DNA from: Branchiostoma belcheri
Lineage: Eukaryota; Chordata; Leptocardii; Amphioxiformes; Branchiostomatidae
Direction of reading: 5' to 3'
Assembly (NCBI RefSeq): GCF_001625305.1
Contig: NW_017804165.1
Coordinates: 328,127-392,126, forward strand
DNA: 64,000 bases
Shown here: positions 14,101 through 25,404 of the stretch, one piece after another
Position numbering within the stretch: position 1 is the stretch's first letter
Layout of the letters: each line of letters begins with the position of its first letter
Made by a program: the position numbers and the translations under genes
The notes under the pieces: generated by a model
What the model was told of the DNA's origin: nothing
Seen by the model: the letters and a program-made list of their open reading frames with translations, nothing else
The model's database searches: none

Positions 14101-14640
14101 TCGCGGTGCAACTTTAGTTTAGTTTACAGACGACGATATTGAAGGTACAAACGTCTTTTTGACAGTTATCTGTAACGCATAATTATTGTCAGCCAGGTTA
14201 CTGTCACAACATACAAGTAATATTCACCTTAGTTTCAAAAAGAAGCGACAGATACACTGTGCAACAGCCTTGCTCCGTACTTGCGTACATGTCGAGTTCA
14301 TCTGCTTCACTTTGACGCAGGTTCTCGCCTTTTAAATGCCGTTGATTTAAAGGGACGCCGTGCGCAGTCACCTGTAATGACCTCCCCTATAGGGATCATT
14401 GATCACCCCTATAGGGAGCATTGATCGGCGAATGTCCCGTGCCAGCCACGCGACCATGCATGGAGACGTCCGTTCAAATCAGGACGGACAAGTTCATTTG
14501 CCGGCAATACCGACATTGATTCCCATTATTACTATCACCTGGTACACAGTATTACACACCCACACGTACACAGGGCCATGCGATGTATATTTGATGGTGT
14601 TGTTGGTAGGTTTGTTATTCGTATCCACCATATGCATCCA
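11130..14640. other. Intergenic, CpG-rich region with candidate regulatory sites
   Basis: No exon recognised. The interval around 12820-13110 is rich in homeodomain-like TAAT cores and contains a perfect SOX-type inverted pair (13051-13068). A CCTT microsatellite lies near 13487-13501. A near-perfect 20-bp direct repeat ('cccctatagggancattga') occurs at about 14384 and 14406. Confidence 0.4.
13051..13068. promoter_or_regulatory. SOX-type inverted dimer site
   Basis: GACAATG and its exact reverse complement CATTGTC are separated by four bases. Head-to-head SOX sites with a 3-5 base gap are the known binding arrangement for SoxE dimers. The perfect palindrome is seen in the sequence; binding is inference. 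Confidence 0.35.
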
Positions 14641-14669
14641 GACTCAACTTCTCAGAGTTGCTTGAACTA

Positions 14670-14940
14670 TGCATGTGTCTGATCGAGTAAGTCACTAGGA
14701 AAGTTTAGTAAGACCAAACAACAGAATGTTGACTTGAGTAATCTAAACATCGTCGTCTATCATGTCTATTTTGTGTTGTTGGTAGTTTGTTATTCCTATC
14801 GGACACTGAAGTTCTCTTCTTCAAGTATGCATGTGTCTGATCGAGTAAGTCACTAGGAAAGTTTAGTAAGACCAAACAACAGGAATGTTGACTTGAGTAA
14901 CCTAAACGTCGCCTTCTATCATGTCTATTTTGTGTTCGTC
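14670..14940. repeat. Tandem duplication, about 160-bp period
   Basis: The block 'gcatgtgtctgatcgagtaa' occurs at 14670 and again near 14827. In both copies it is followed by 'gtcactaggaaagtttagta', 'agaccaaacaac', 'atgttgacttgagtaa' and 'tatcatgtctattttgtgtt'. Only a few bases differ, so the duplication is fairly young. Confidence 0.9.
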
Positions 14941-14992
14941 AGCAGAATCCCGCCCGTCGTTCCCAGGTCCCCCCGGTGACCCCCACCATGTC

Positions 14993-15980
14993 CCGGTGTG
15001 ACAGAGATCTCGCACCCCCAGTGATTTCGCACCCCCCGGAGCGAAATCACTAGCGATCTCGCACCCCCCGGAACGATATCACTAGTGATCTCGCACCCCT
15101 TTGGTGATCTTGCACCCCCTCAATCGATTTGTTCACCCCGTATGTGTTCTGTTACGGCCTTCGTAATTCACAGTGGTTACTATATCAGATGCTACCTATT
15201 AACAAACACTATCCTCTAGTATGACAATACCAATATTCAGTAATTACCTTCGCCAAGAAGGTTATGTTTTCGTGGCGGTGTGTCTGTTTGTCTGTCTGTC
15301 TGTCTGTTTGTCTGCCTGTTACCACCATAACTCAAGAACGCTTGAATATATTGTGTTGATACTTGGTAGGTGGGTTGGTCTTGATGAGACCTCGAAATGA
15401 TTAGATTTTGGGCCCCTTAGCGGCTTGTTATGGTACTGCAGCAGAACTTCCGGTTTTGATATCTCGTGATCTGAACATGCTAGGGTCATGAATTTTGCAT
15501 GATAGATAGCTCTTGCCCTGGGAAATAAGTGACGTAAGTTTGGACCCCCTAGCAGCTTGTTTGGGAACTGCAGGGGACTTTAAGTTCAAATGTTTAAAGG
15601 AGGATAACACATTCTTCTTGGAACTAAGGGACACTATTGCAACCAATCATTGGGCACAGTCACCATTATTGCGCTGTGCTGAAATACGTCACATTAGTCC
15701 AGGGAAACTTGTAAAACTCTCGATTACAACATTAAAGTATGGTTTTATCACACTAAAATGCAGTTTCAACTATATACCGGGCAGTCAGAACAATTTTCAA
15801 AATGTTTGGCGGGGGGTGCGAGATCACCGGGGGGTGCGAAAACACTAGTTTGGGGGGTGCGAAAACACTAGCTTGGGGGGTGCGAGATCGCTAGCGATTT
15901 CGCCCCGGGGTTCGAGATCGCTAGTGATCTCGCCCCGGGGGGGTGCAAAATCAGGGGGTGCGAGATCTCCGTCACACCGG
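14993..15980. mobile_element. Foldback-type inverted-repeat element, about 988 bp
   Basis: The ends match as inverted repeats: left CCGGTGTGACAGAGATCTCG and right the reverse complement with one mismatch, both continuing into 'caccccc'. Inside each end are several short modules of the type 'gatctcgcaccccc' and 'tagtgatttcgc', arranged in opposite orientation left (to about 15125) and right (from about 15812). No clear target duplication is visible, because the flanks (CCGG) are themselves palindromic. The centre carries a separate repeat-like segment listed next. There is no transposase frame, so any copy would be non-autonomous. Confidence 0.75.
15240..15560 (+). repeat. Dispersed repeat-like core with GTCT microsatellite
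   Basis: This central segment of the foldback element has 'cgccaagaaggttatgtttt', a (GTCT)n stretch near 15288-15310 and 'ataactcaagaacg'. This layout resembles repeats seen in many marine invertebrate genomes that combine a GCCAAGAAGGTTATGTTT-type motif with a GTCT microsatellite. The family name is not known to me. It may have inserted into the foldback element or been captured by it. Confidence 0.5.
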
Positions 15981-17459
15981 CTCCATCCGGGCCCGTCCCG
16001 CCCGGGGCGCGTGCCCGCCACGCGACAACCCCGGCCTGCGCACCTCGATAACATTGTCTCTACATTCTTCACTCTTATCCCAGCATCACGCGAATCTTCC
16101 TTAAAACTTCATTCATAAAAGTATGCAATTACTGAGACAAATGCTTCAAGCCCTGGCCGGCGGAGACGATGGTAGGACTTGATAAAAACCTTTCTGATGC
16201 AAAGTGCGGCACGTGAAATCTCGGGCCCTCCGGCGTGAAGTGTGCGTCACAGTTTGTCATCATGGCAACGTAATACCCCTCGCTGACACCGTACTGTAAA
16301 CTCCCATTTCTTTCCAAGTGCTAACGTGTTGTGGCGATTTCTCGACTTCTGGAACTTCGAAACGTCTGTAATACAATTTCGCACTTAAAATGTCCTTGGC
16401 ACTTGGAGTAAAAAGCAGTTTTCGTATCATTCAAAGTTGTTCAAACAGGACTTTCTTTGCGGAGTTTTAAAAGGGGTTAACGCTGCTCAGGACAATGATC
16501 AGGATTGGACGCTATATACTTTGTTGAAGAAGTAATTGGGCCCACCGTGAGGTAAAGCCTCCGTCTTTATCCTGCCTAACAACGCACAGAATGATCAAAG
16601 TACCCGGATCTAATCAGTCTAATACGTCTGCCTGTTCAGCAAAATGGCGGCTTTTGTCCGGGCTGGAATTGTAATGCCCCTTACATCAATAACACTATAG
16701 ACCGGCGACGTGCGAGCGTCAGGCTGTGCAGCTCGGTGTGCGCAGGGGAGGGGACAAAACGATCTTTATCTCCGGAAGCGTTTGAAGTAGGGTAAACTCG
16801 GCGTGCAGGTAACAGGTGGTGCGGTCTCACGGGCCCCAGCTGACGCCAGCCACACCGCGCATGCGTATCCTGTCAGGTTACAAAAAGTCGTCTGAAGAAT
16901 CAGCAAGAAATATTGAAGAAGGCCAACTATTTACTGAGATAACACTCCAGTGGACCACATGAGTAAATCGTCTGGTCGTAAATAAAAGTACATGTAGATA
17001 TAAGTGAGATCTTGCGATGGGTCAGAGATTTCTTTCTGATTCTAAGAAGAGCTAAGCTGGTCACCAGATGACAAAGTATATACAACATCTTGGAGTTCTA
17101 CTGTTCTGCGTAGTTCGGGGTTAGCATGTGGGCGGCTGTGACCATTCTGTGCCACAGTGGTTTTGTGCTGAAGACCGCATTATTTTGGATCGGATGTAGA
17201 CTTAACAACAATACATAACAATTTCCTTATCTGATAGAAACAAGCTGGTGTGTGCAGAAATCTGGGCGTGTTTGCGGGGGTGAATGGGTTTACGACAGGT
17301 AGCACAGGTAGCAGGTGTTCCCGTCTCACGGTCCGGCCCGGGCAAGCTGGTGCCGCGCCGCGGGGGGTCCACGTCTAGCTCTGCCTGGCAACTTTAAAAG
17401 GCTGCTAAAAATCGTCTTCATGTCGCCACCCTAAGGAGTAGTACAGGGTGGTCATTCTG
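15981..17459. other. Intergenic sequence, nothing recognised
   Basis: CpG-rich non-coding DNA. I found no exon, RNA gene or repeat that I can support. Confidence 0.4.
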
Positions 17460-17618
17460 ATCTCCAAGCAGATACTAGGGTGGAAAAAGACAGTATCAAA
17501 TTGGCCAGGCAGTATCCATCGGCCAGTACGCCGCCCAACGCGTATTGGACCCTCTCTGGCCAGTGGATACTGCCTGACCAATTTGATACTTTTGCCACCC
17601 TAGGATCTGCTTGGAGAT
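17460..17618. mobile_element. MITE family A, copy 1 (palindromic)
   Basis: The left end ATCTCCAAGCAGATACTAGG is matched by the right end CCTAGGATCTGCTTGGAGAT. The inverted similarity continues inward ('agtatcaaattggccaggca' against 'tgcctgaccaatttgatact'), so nearly the whole element could fold into one hairpin. Two more copies occur at 25281 and 35488. In this copy the TA flank seen in the others is not preserved. Confidence 0.85.
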
Positions 17619-17923
17619 CCCGCCAAACAACTGTTTCAAGAAGGTGAAGACTTTGGATAGATTTCTAAGATGTCTTAAAGTCTCTCCCAACTATGTCGAT
17701 GTATGAAGATGTGAACATGATAAGACTGTCACCATCTTGGTGAGCCGTACCCTTTCGGTGTTGACACTGCCCCCTAGCACAGAACTACTTTTGAAAACTT
17801 GCAATAACAAACCCACGTGCTCGGGTCAGCACAAATCTGGACCGTCTCCAGGTTCTGTCCAAACACACATATCGGCACCAGGTGCCGCGTTCTCACGTTT
17901 TGTCAAGTAAAACTCCTCACAGC

Positions 17924-17958
<35 letters not shown>
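17924..17958. repeat. (CA)n microsatellite
   Basis: About 35 bp of uninterrupted CA repeats. Confidence 0.95.
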
Positions 17959-17961
<3 letters not shown>

Positions 17962-18530
17962 ACACACACAGGACTGACCGAAGACACCTCCCGGGTTGCT
18001 GACATGGCACAGGCGGATTTCAGTCTTAATGTTTTTACCAGGTCATTGCAAAAATCACTTATCTATGGCCTGGTTATGTTTGCGCAGCTGATACAGGGTG
18101 ACATATATAGTTCCTTAAGTGTTTCTTGGTGTGTCCTTATTACAGACTTTAATGGGTGAACCGCGAACCCAAGCACGCTCACTATTAACCTCCTACGCCA
18201 CACAGGATAGTCCCTCGTTAACCAGGAGGTCGCGGGTTCAAGCCCCAAGGTCAGCTTTGGACAATAGACGCTGTGTTAAATTAGAAGTTCAACGAGGCTT
18301 CACAAGTCCCGGAGACTGACCCCCTCGCAACGTGTAATTTAGTCTGACCATCGCCACCGCAGTGTGTCGACTTTCAAGTCCAACACGGCGAGTAACACGA
18401 TATAAGGCCTCGGTGCTGACCTAATTTGAGTCAAAGACACGCAGCCCTGCACCCCAGAAAACTATTTTTACGAGCCGAGATGGAACAAGTGTGGTCTGTT
18501 CTCGTGCCCGGAGTCCTATGCTTACCCAGC

Positions 18531-18538
18531 TGACGTCA
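18531..18538. promoter_or_regulatory. Full palindromic CRE-type site
   Basis: TGACGTCA, the full consensus for CREB/ATF bZIP factors. A second site, GACGTCAC, follows about 25 bp downstream. This is one of four perfect copies between 18.5 and 26.3 kb. Confidence 0.35.
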
Positions 18539-18797
18539 TTCGTTAGAGACGCGGACGTCACGTCCCCAGGGTGGCGTGGACCTTCCCGGCTGTCCCGACC
18601 CTACGGGACACTACAGGACAGCCGGACAGGACTGGCACGGGATGGACCGGTCCGTTACCACTAGCCAAATTTGCTGACAACAGCTGGCAAGACAGGTCAA
18701 GATAGGTGGTGTGCATTTGCTGTATTTGAACACTTCTGCTAGGCTGATGAAATTGATTTCAGCGTTCGGGACTCTCATTGACCACAGAGATTCATAG

Positions 18798-18874
18798 TCT
18801 GGGTACCATTCGTATTTTGGCCCCGCAACGCTCGAAAAAATCGCATTGCGGAGCCAAAACCCGGATGGTACCCA
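18798..18874. repeat. Long imperfect hairpin
   Basis: Two arms of about 35 bases ('ctgggtaccattcg', 'tattttggccccgcaacgc' against the reverse complement of 'gcattgcggagccaaaac', 'ccggatggtacccagg') enclose a short loop rich in A. The few mismatches suggest an old MITE-type insertion, although no target duplication could be defined. Confidence 0.6.
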
Positions 18875-21800
18875 GGCTGGTAAGAGATTCACGTATACTG
18901 CAGAAAACCCAGCCTGGCAGTTCTACATCTTTGGCGATGCACAGCCAAGACGTTATCATAATTTCCAAGCAGATGCAAGGATGGACTGCAACAAGCAAGA
19001 CGGAGACTTAACGATGACGAGGAGCTGTATTTCTCAACTGTTTTCAAGTATCTTGCTATTGGTGGAACGTTAATCCCAGATTAGCGTGGATGAGGATGAT
19101 CCCAAATCCTCCAGTACTCCACAGTGCGGCATTGTTGTGGATCAGATGACTTGACAGCCATTCCCGAAATGTTTGGTGCTTGAAGATCATGTTTTTCATT
19201 CCCGTCGGGCCACCCACCCTCAAGTAAACATTTTTGGACCAGTCATATCTTACCTTTCCTGTCGCAACACTATCGTTTATTCTTATTCTTTGGGAAAAGT
19301 TGCGACCGACCGTTGTCATAGCAGCTTACTTTATCAAGGCCATCTCGCTCAAATTCATCAACAACAAAATCTCATCTCCTTTCTCCGGAATTCTATTCGC
19401 CGTTTTAAACTATTTATTTCCAGTCACCCTTTGCTATAACTTATTGAAATAGTTGTAGAGTGAGTCTCCTAAGTACGACTCATGTCCCTGTTATTAAGTT
19501 ACTTTTCTACGGGTGGCCAGCACGTGGCCGAAAATTGGATTCTCCACCTACACAAGGAACACTAAGTAACAAATCACCCCGTTGAATGAACGTCTTTCGT
19601 CTTTGTTGTTACACAATTTCTTACCAGCACAATAAGACTTGAAGTCCTGTGGGTGGTCATGATCAACGCGTGGATGAAGAAGATAATGATTTTCCACTCG
19701 AGTGGACGGAGAAAGGACTGCGCAAACAGAGAAATATGTTTTGAACTTCAGACACTACCTTTAATCTATGATTTGTCGGTGAGCAACAGTGCAGTTGACA
19801 CGGTGGTAATGGTTTCTTAAAGCCTACATCTTTCGTACAAGTTGCTGGGGTTTGTTGTGGGGGTTTGGGGCCGGGGTGGGTTACAAGAACAACGGATTAC
19901 TGTACCTCCTTAATGACGGTAAGCGCAACGTCTTGACAGGTGGATAATTACTTTTCTGCAAGATTACATTCGGTATAATCGTCATGCGGGTGGCCGACAC
20001 GAGCTGAAGACATAACAGTCCTCTGGGACCTGCGGAGACAACTGCCGCACGCGTGTGTGTGTGGAGATGGGGCGGGGACATAGGGGACAGCAAGACGACT
20101 TCTCCGTCTTAATCACACAGAAGGACACAGAGAGAAGAATTTAGCAAGTATTTCTGGACACATGGTAGATAGCCTAAGGGTTAGGCAGATGGGGGCTAGG
20201 AATTACTGCAATGTATCTGCGTGTAAAGTAGCAGCTGATAAAGAAAACAAATGTCGTCTTAAGTTATGCAGCTTCTTCCCGGATCCAGAATGTCTGTGCG
20301 TCGGTGCGTATGTATGTATGTTCCTACGTATGAACAATAGCGTGGGCTCGGTCAGTCGGTGTAGGCAGTCGTGTGCACGTCGTTTGTGATGAAATTGTTC
20401 GTCCAAAGCTTAATCATATTTCCCTGGCACGTGGAGCTAACGGTGTTACGTTACTAGAAACTTCTAGTGACAGTAGATCGTCTATCAACAATGTGTTACC
20501 AGCGTCTGGCTCTAACATCGCAATGTAAGGCACCGTCAGGCCGTCGGTCAGAGAAAAAGGTCAGCAAAAGTTTTGTCCAGGAAACGTACAACATGTTGAA
20601 AGCGTTTCTGGGTTTCAAGCAACAATCTACAAGACCCTTGGCTCAGAAAAAACAGCTGCAGTCTTTGAAGAAGTGTGGTAAAATAGTTAGCGTAATAAAA
20701 TTAAGTGCACAAGACATTAATCAACATGCAATAGCTTAAACTGATTGAGTAAACGTCTTTTCGCCTGTAATCCCCGTATTCAATGCTTAATACAAACACG
20801 TTAAATGTCATACAATGCCGAGTTTCGAAAAACACCCTTAAAGACTTTATCCAATTAGAAACAGTACGTTTGGGCGTGCTCAGCCTTACGGCGCAGAAGT
20901 AAGACCGATATGTTTGGTCTCTACGCTCTGTCATCTACGTCTACATCAGCAGCTACCAGTGGTAAACAGAAACCGTAGCTTGGGTTCAGTATTATAGCTA
21001 ATGTCCTTCCAATTTTCGGATTCTAAACCCCCCTGGGCGTTACAAGGATTAAACACAGTTATTGTTGTAAATCACGGCGGAAATGATGACATGCTAAATA
21101 ATTAAAAAAGGTTCAACGCTTTAAGACTGGTTACTGAGTGTCGAAGTCGTTAAAAACGACATGAATAGTCATAAAGCAATGCATGTGCTACAGTTTAAAG
21201 GTGGGAGTTGTTTGAAATGTGTCGGTGAAAGACCAGCGTTCTTTAGGCGCATGTGGAGGTAAGTGCTGAAGTCCCCTACGGTGCGGGCATTCTGGTCTCG
21301 CGCCCGCCACGCGACACGACACAACTCATACATCACCAAACAGAACTCAAAGGTGGCTCATTTGCATAATTGTGTTGGAAAATGTGGATTTGGCTCTTTT
21401 GGAAACAAATTATTGCCCGGCCAAAAGAAATTTGTCCTGGCGACCACTTAGTGTGATGACGGATTAGCCCTGTGAGATGTAATTAGGCCGGAGAGTTTTG
21501 TTTGTGGACGGGATCGTGCAGAACAGTGGGTCTCCCGAGACAAGGCTCAAAGAAAGGGAGCGCAGATGTTTCGCAAGTCACTGCAAGCTGGGTGTTAAAA
21601 GTGAGGATGAAATTAGAAACGCCAGGAGTTAGCGATGTGTGTGATTTGACCATTTTTGATGCGCTGTTATAATTGAAGGTTTCGACTGTGGGGTCTTTAT
21701 CGCGGCAGTTCTACCCAGCGTTTCTCATTATTTCCACCAGCTACACACAAGATGGTTGTTGTTTGTTAAACTCAGGTAAGAACTGGCAGCAGGCCACGTA

Positions 21801-23175
21801 TTCTTCCGGCCCGGAATGTCATTGGAGGCAATAACACTGATTGGTCTGCGTTGGTGTACCAACAAGATTGAGGAGAAATTCCACGTCGTCTCCTGAGACT
21901 CGGGAGACCATTGTACGGACCGGGGACGCAGATGGCTGCCAGCCCCTGTGAAATTCTAAACTGCACGGAAGCCGGAGAAATGGCAACGATAATTGGGCGC
22001 AATTTCCACGCGGATCATTTTTAACACAGGCCTTTAAATTGCAGGGGAAACAATCATCGACACATCTGAGTCCAAAACAGTTTGACGTGTTTTGCTCACA
22101 ATCTTTAATATTCACAGTCATTTCTCATATGATCTTCGCTATACGGTTGGTGATAATGTTGGTTCTAAACTAAAAACATTGAACGCACGACTGATTCTCT
22201 CTCATCCCATGTACGTCAAACGGAACTCAAGGATCGTCGGTGGGGTAGGACTTTTCTAATTCTGGCAAAATCATGTGATGCGAAGTAGGAGGTCTTAGGG
22301 ACGCAGGTGTCTAAATATCTTCTGATTGATTCCACGCCATAAAGTAGGAGGAGGTATCGAAGGCGTCGGGAGCTATTCAGATAACATTGGCATCCAAATG
22401 GGCCACTCTAGACGCAAGAACTTGAACCAAGAATGTCTTACATATCGTTCGCCGAGCAAAGATTGTCACAACAGGCCGCTGGGTTCGAGACTCCGAACTT
22501 TCCATCTCCAGAGTACTGAAAGTCTAGCACCTACCGAGTCGGTCACGTGATTATTGTAACGGTTATCAACCAATCGGCTTTGGATAGCCCCCCTACATGA
22601 GTAGTGCAATAATAATCTCCTAAGTAAAGACGATTTCAGTGCCGACCACGCACACATTAGGAGCCTTTTGTAGCATTAGAGTTGAACCCTGTGTCCCTGA
22701 GCCGGTGTTGGTGAGCCGGGCGCAGGTGTGCTGAAGCCTGGGGGATCACTGTTAATCCGCGAGACTTGAAAAGTTGGATTTGGAACAGTTGAAAGCCACC
22801 ATGCATTTTGGCACTGTTTTTTTTTCTTTTTTGCCAATGGGGGTAACTTTATTTAGACGGCCTTAGAGCACGATCCAGAGAAAGTACATCCAAATCTTCG
22901 AAGTTACTCCTATGTACATGTACATGTACTAGTATATCAAAGGCTACTTGAAACAAGTTGGAATCCAATAATTGTGTAGAGAACTAAGGTCCTTCAACCG
23001 TTTTAACAGTAAGTCAACCCGATGTATGCAGAAACTGGTCGCGGAGAAAATAAACAACAGATCGTGGGTGAATATACAGACGTTACCACGAACTCGGCAC
23101 ATACGTCATCGTGCAACATAAAAGTGCTAAAAATAGAAACTCTATCCCAGATTCTCCATGGGCATGTGGTTCTGA

Positions 23176-23183
23176 TGACGTCA
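23176..23183. promoter_or_regulatory. Full palindromic CRE-type site
   Basis: TGACGTCA, identical to the sites at 18531, 23495 and 26222. Function is inferred only from the consensus. Confidence 0.3.
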
Positions 23184-23494
23184 TGGATATCCTAGCGTCG
23201 TTTGAGATATGACAGAAGAAACTAGATAAGAAAGTTGAAGAAACCACCTTCAGTTTTCTTTAACACGTTGCTAAACAATGGATTAAACATGATAGACAGT
23301 GGACAGTCGAAGTCTAACATTACAGACAACCTGCGGCGTTATCAGAAGACATCGTGATCTTTATCTGTCTGCACCAAAGATACTTCTGATAAAAGATACC
23401 ACAGTATCAGGATCTCCTTGGTGCTAACGTTCAGGGAGTCGTGATCGGGAAGAACCGACAAAAGTCTTAAGTTTATTTACCGAGCCTCACGCCG

Positions 23495-23502
23495 TGACGT
23501 CA
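23495..23502. promoter_or_regulatory. Full palindromic CRE-type site
   Basis: TGACGTCA inside the larger near-palindrome 'gccgtgacgtcacacggc'. It lies about 320 bp from the preceding identical site. Confidence 0.35.
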
Positions 23503-23632
23503 CACGGCATCCCTCAGGAGACGAGAAGGTCTCGAGTTCCGAAGCTGACGACCTGTCGACGTCAGACTGGCGACTTCGTGACTTCCTACCCGGAGTCGCG
23601 TAATTCTGGAAGAGATAACGTGGCATTCGAAG

Positions 23633-23901
23633 AGTACTCTCTCCAAGCAGAGGTTTATAAATCATATAACACTTCTCTTTAGATATATTACTGTATGTAT
23701 GGGGTCTAGTTTCTCAGCGCACTACTTGTATGACCATTGTATTTATGTTAAATGTTAAGTGGGGCTGTAAAATAAGTTGTATAACTTGAGTTCAGCCCCA
23801 CTTCGTCCTTGTCTTGTATTGCTTTATTCAATTAAAAAAAAAGCAGAGGTTTGGGTTTTTGCTTATTTTTGGCCAAAACCCAAACCTCTGCTTGGAGAGT
23901 A
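23633..23901. mobile_element. Short inverted-repeat element with 9-bp target duplication
   Basis: The direct repeat CATTCGAAG flanks the element at 23624-23632 and 23902-23910. The termini share TACTCTCYCCAAGCAGAGGT in inverted orientation, the left copy carrying a 2-bp insertion. Inside are two more hairpins: AAGTGGGGCTG (23757) against CAGCCCCACTT (23793), and a 19-bp perfect stem AAGCAGAGGTTTGGGTTTT at the right end. There is no coding capacity, so it is a non-autonomous DNA transposon. Confidence 0.75.
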
Positions 23902-23910
23902 CATTCGAAG

Positions 23911-25278
23911 TGGTCTTCTGTGTGTTTTTCTTTTTTGGGACCGACAAAGATGACAAACATGTTTGGCCCCAGAAATACCACCTTGTGAACCCTTCATTCT
24001 GTTGTTAGTAAACCATTTGGGTGAAGACAACAGACGTATGTACGTATACACAGTCGTGACGGACGTCTTCCTTCATGACTTCACCGTTCACACGCAGTAG
24101 GTGGTTTCACATGTGTATTGGCCTAACACTTTCTGCAGATGTACTTACACCAACCAAGAAAGTTTGGTTCTAATTAAAGAAGGTTTTTACAGGGTCACAT
24201 AAAAGTCTTAAAAGGAACTTCGGCGACTTGCCGGGTTGTCAAATCTGACCCACCGTCTTTAAGTTTGAGTGTTTTGTTGACGTTTGCTTCCGGCGGCTGA
24301 CATGAAAAGCTCAACGGAAGATAAAGAATACCCTGGGCTACGATCAACCACAGCTAAGTCTGCAGGCAAGTGCACATGATATGATACACGGGGTGAATCG
24401 TGCGCTCTGGTACACACTCTTCTCAATACTTTTCCGAGATAATGCGTCTTCATGTGAGTAAAAGGAGGACAGAAAGTTTTCTTAGTCCCTTAAAGATCTA
24501 CAGATGAAGGACAGCTCGAACTAAACCGTCTGGGCCAGTCTCAATCAAGACTCGCCGACTTGACAGGGTCTTCCGACAGCTGATGGCGGAGTCTTAAGAA
24601 AAGATAAGGAGCGCCGTATCTTAAGTTGCTGAAGCCGCCAAGAAGCCAGTGAGTTGAGTGAACCAGGAATCGCTATCGCTGATAGTAAATAAGAAGACCT
24701 TGGTGTAGAAGACTTACACTATCTTTCCCCCATTTGGGCGCCATTTACTCAAGGCCATGGCTCTTTTGGTGTCAGTAAAAAGGTACAATCGCGAGTATCT
24801 TGATAGACGCGAAAGCGTGCTAGGCTTTGAATTCTAACCTACATACTGTACTGGACCTTTTCTGATCGGCCAACTTCTCTGATCTCTGACAATTTGTTCA
24901 CGCTATCTGACCAATATTTCAGTCACTAAAGACGTCTGGTGGGCCAGGGGAAGCTTAATGATCCTTACCACTGCTACAAAATGATGGAGAGGGGATACTC
25001 AGTAGACAGAAATATAATCTATTGGCTGCAGATTTCTCTTAAATAGACTAATAGGATATTTTTTCTCCTTTCCGGTGAAATGTTAGGAATGTCTCCACCC
25101 CTGATCCTGGTGTTCATCACCATCTGATGGTCGCGCCAAACGTTAATCCGGCTTGAGCTGGACGGAGATAATCCGGGAGTCCAAACATCCAGTCCGCGGT
25201 GTGAGGCGTGACTGGAGAAGGGTTCCCACCGGGAGCGCGGACGTCTCACACGTTATCAACAGCAGGAGGGGTCCGACG
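23911..25278. other. Intergenic sequence, nothing recognised
   Basis: Non-coding DNA between two MITE-like insertions. I see no supported gene or repeat. Confidence 0.4.
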
Positions 25279-25280
25279 TA

Positions 25281-25402
25281 ATCTCCAAGCAGATCCCGAT
25301 CCTAGGGTGGCAAGCAGTATCCATTGGGTGGCGTATTGGACCGTCGATTCTGCCTGGCCAATTTGATACTGTCTTTTCGAACCCTAGGATCTGCTTGGAG
25401 AT
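25281..25402. mobile_element. MITE family A, copy 2
   Basis: Same ends as the copies at 17460 and 35488 (ATCTCCAAGCAGATC ... GATCTGCTTGGAGAT), here with an internal deletion that shortens it to 122 bp. It is flanked by TA on both sides (25279-25280 and 25403-25404), consistent with a TA target duplication as made by Tc1/mariner-type transposases. Confidence 0.85.
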
Positions 25403-25404
25403 TA

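Larger units (their letters stand above)
18875..23623. other. Intergenic sequence with two CRE-type sites
   Basis: No exon or RNA gene recognised. TGACGTCA occurs at 23176-23183 and 23495-23502. A tRNA A-box-like string ('tagcctaagggttaggc') near 20169 may be a SINE relic but lacks a matching B box. Confidence 0.4.
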
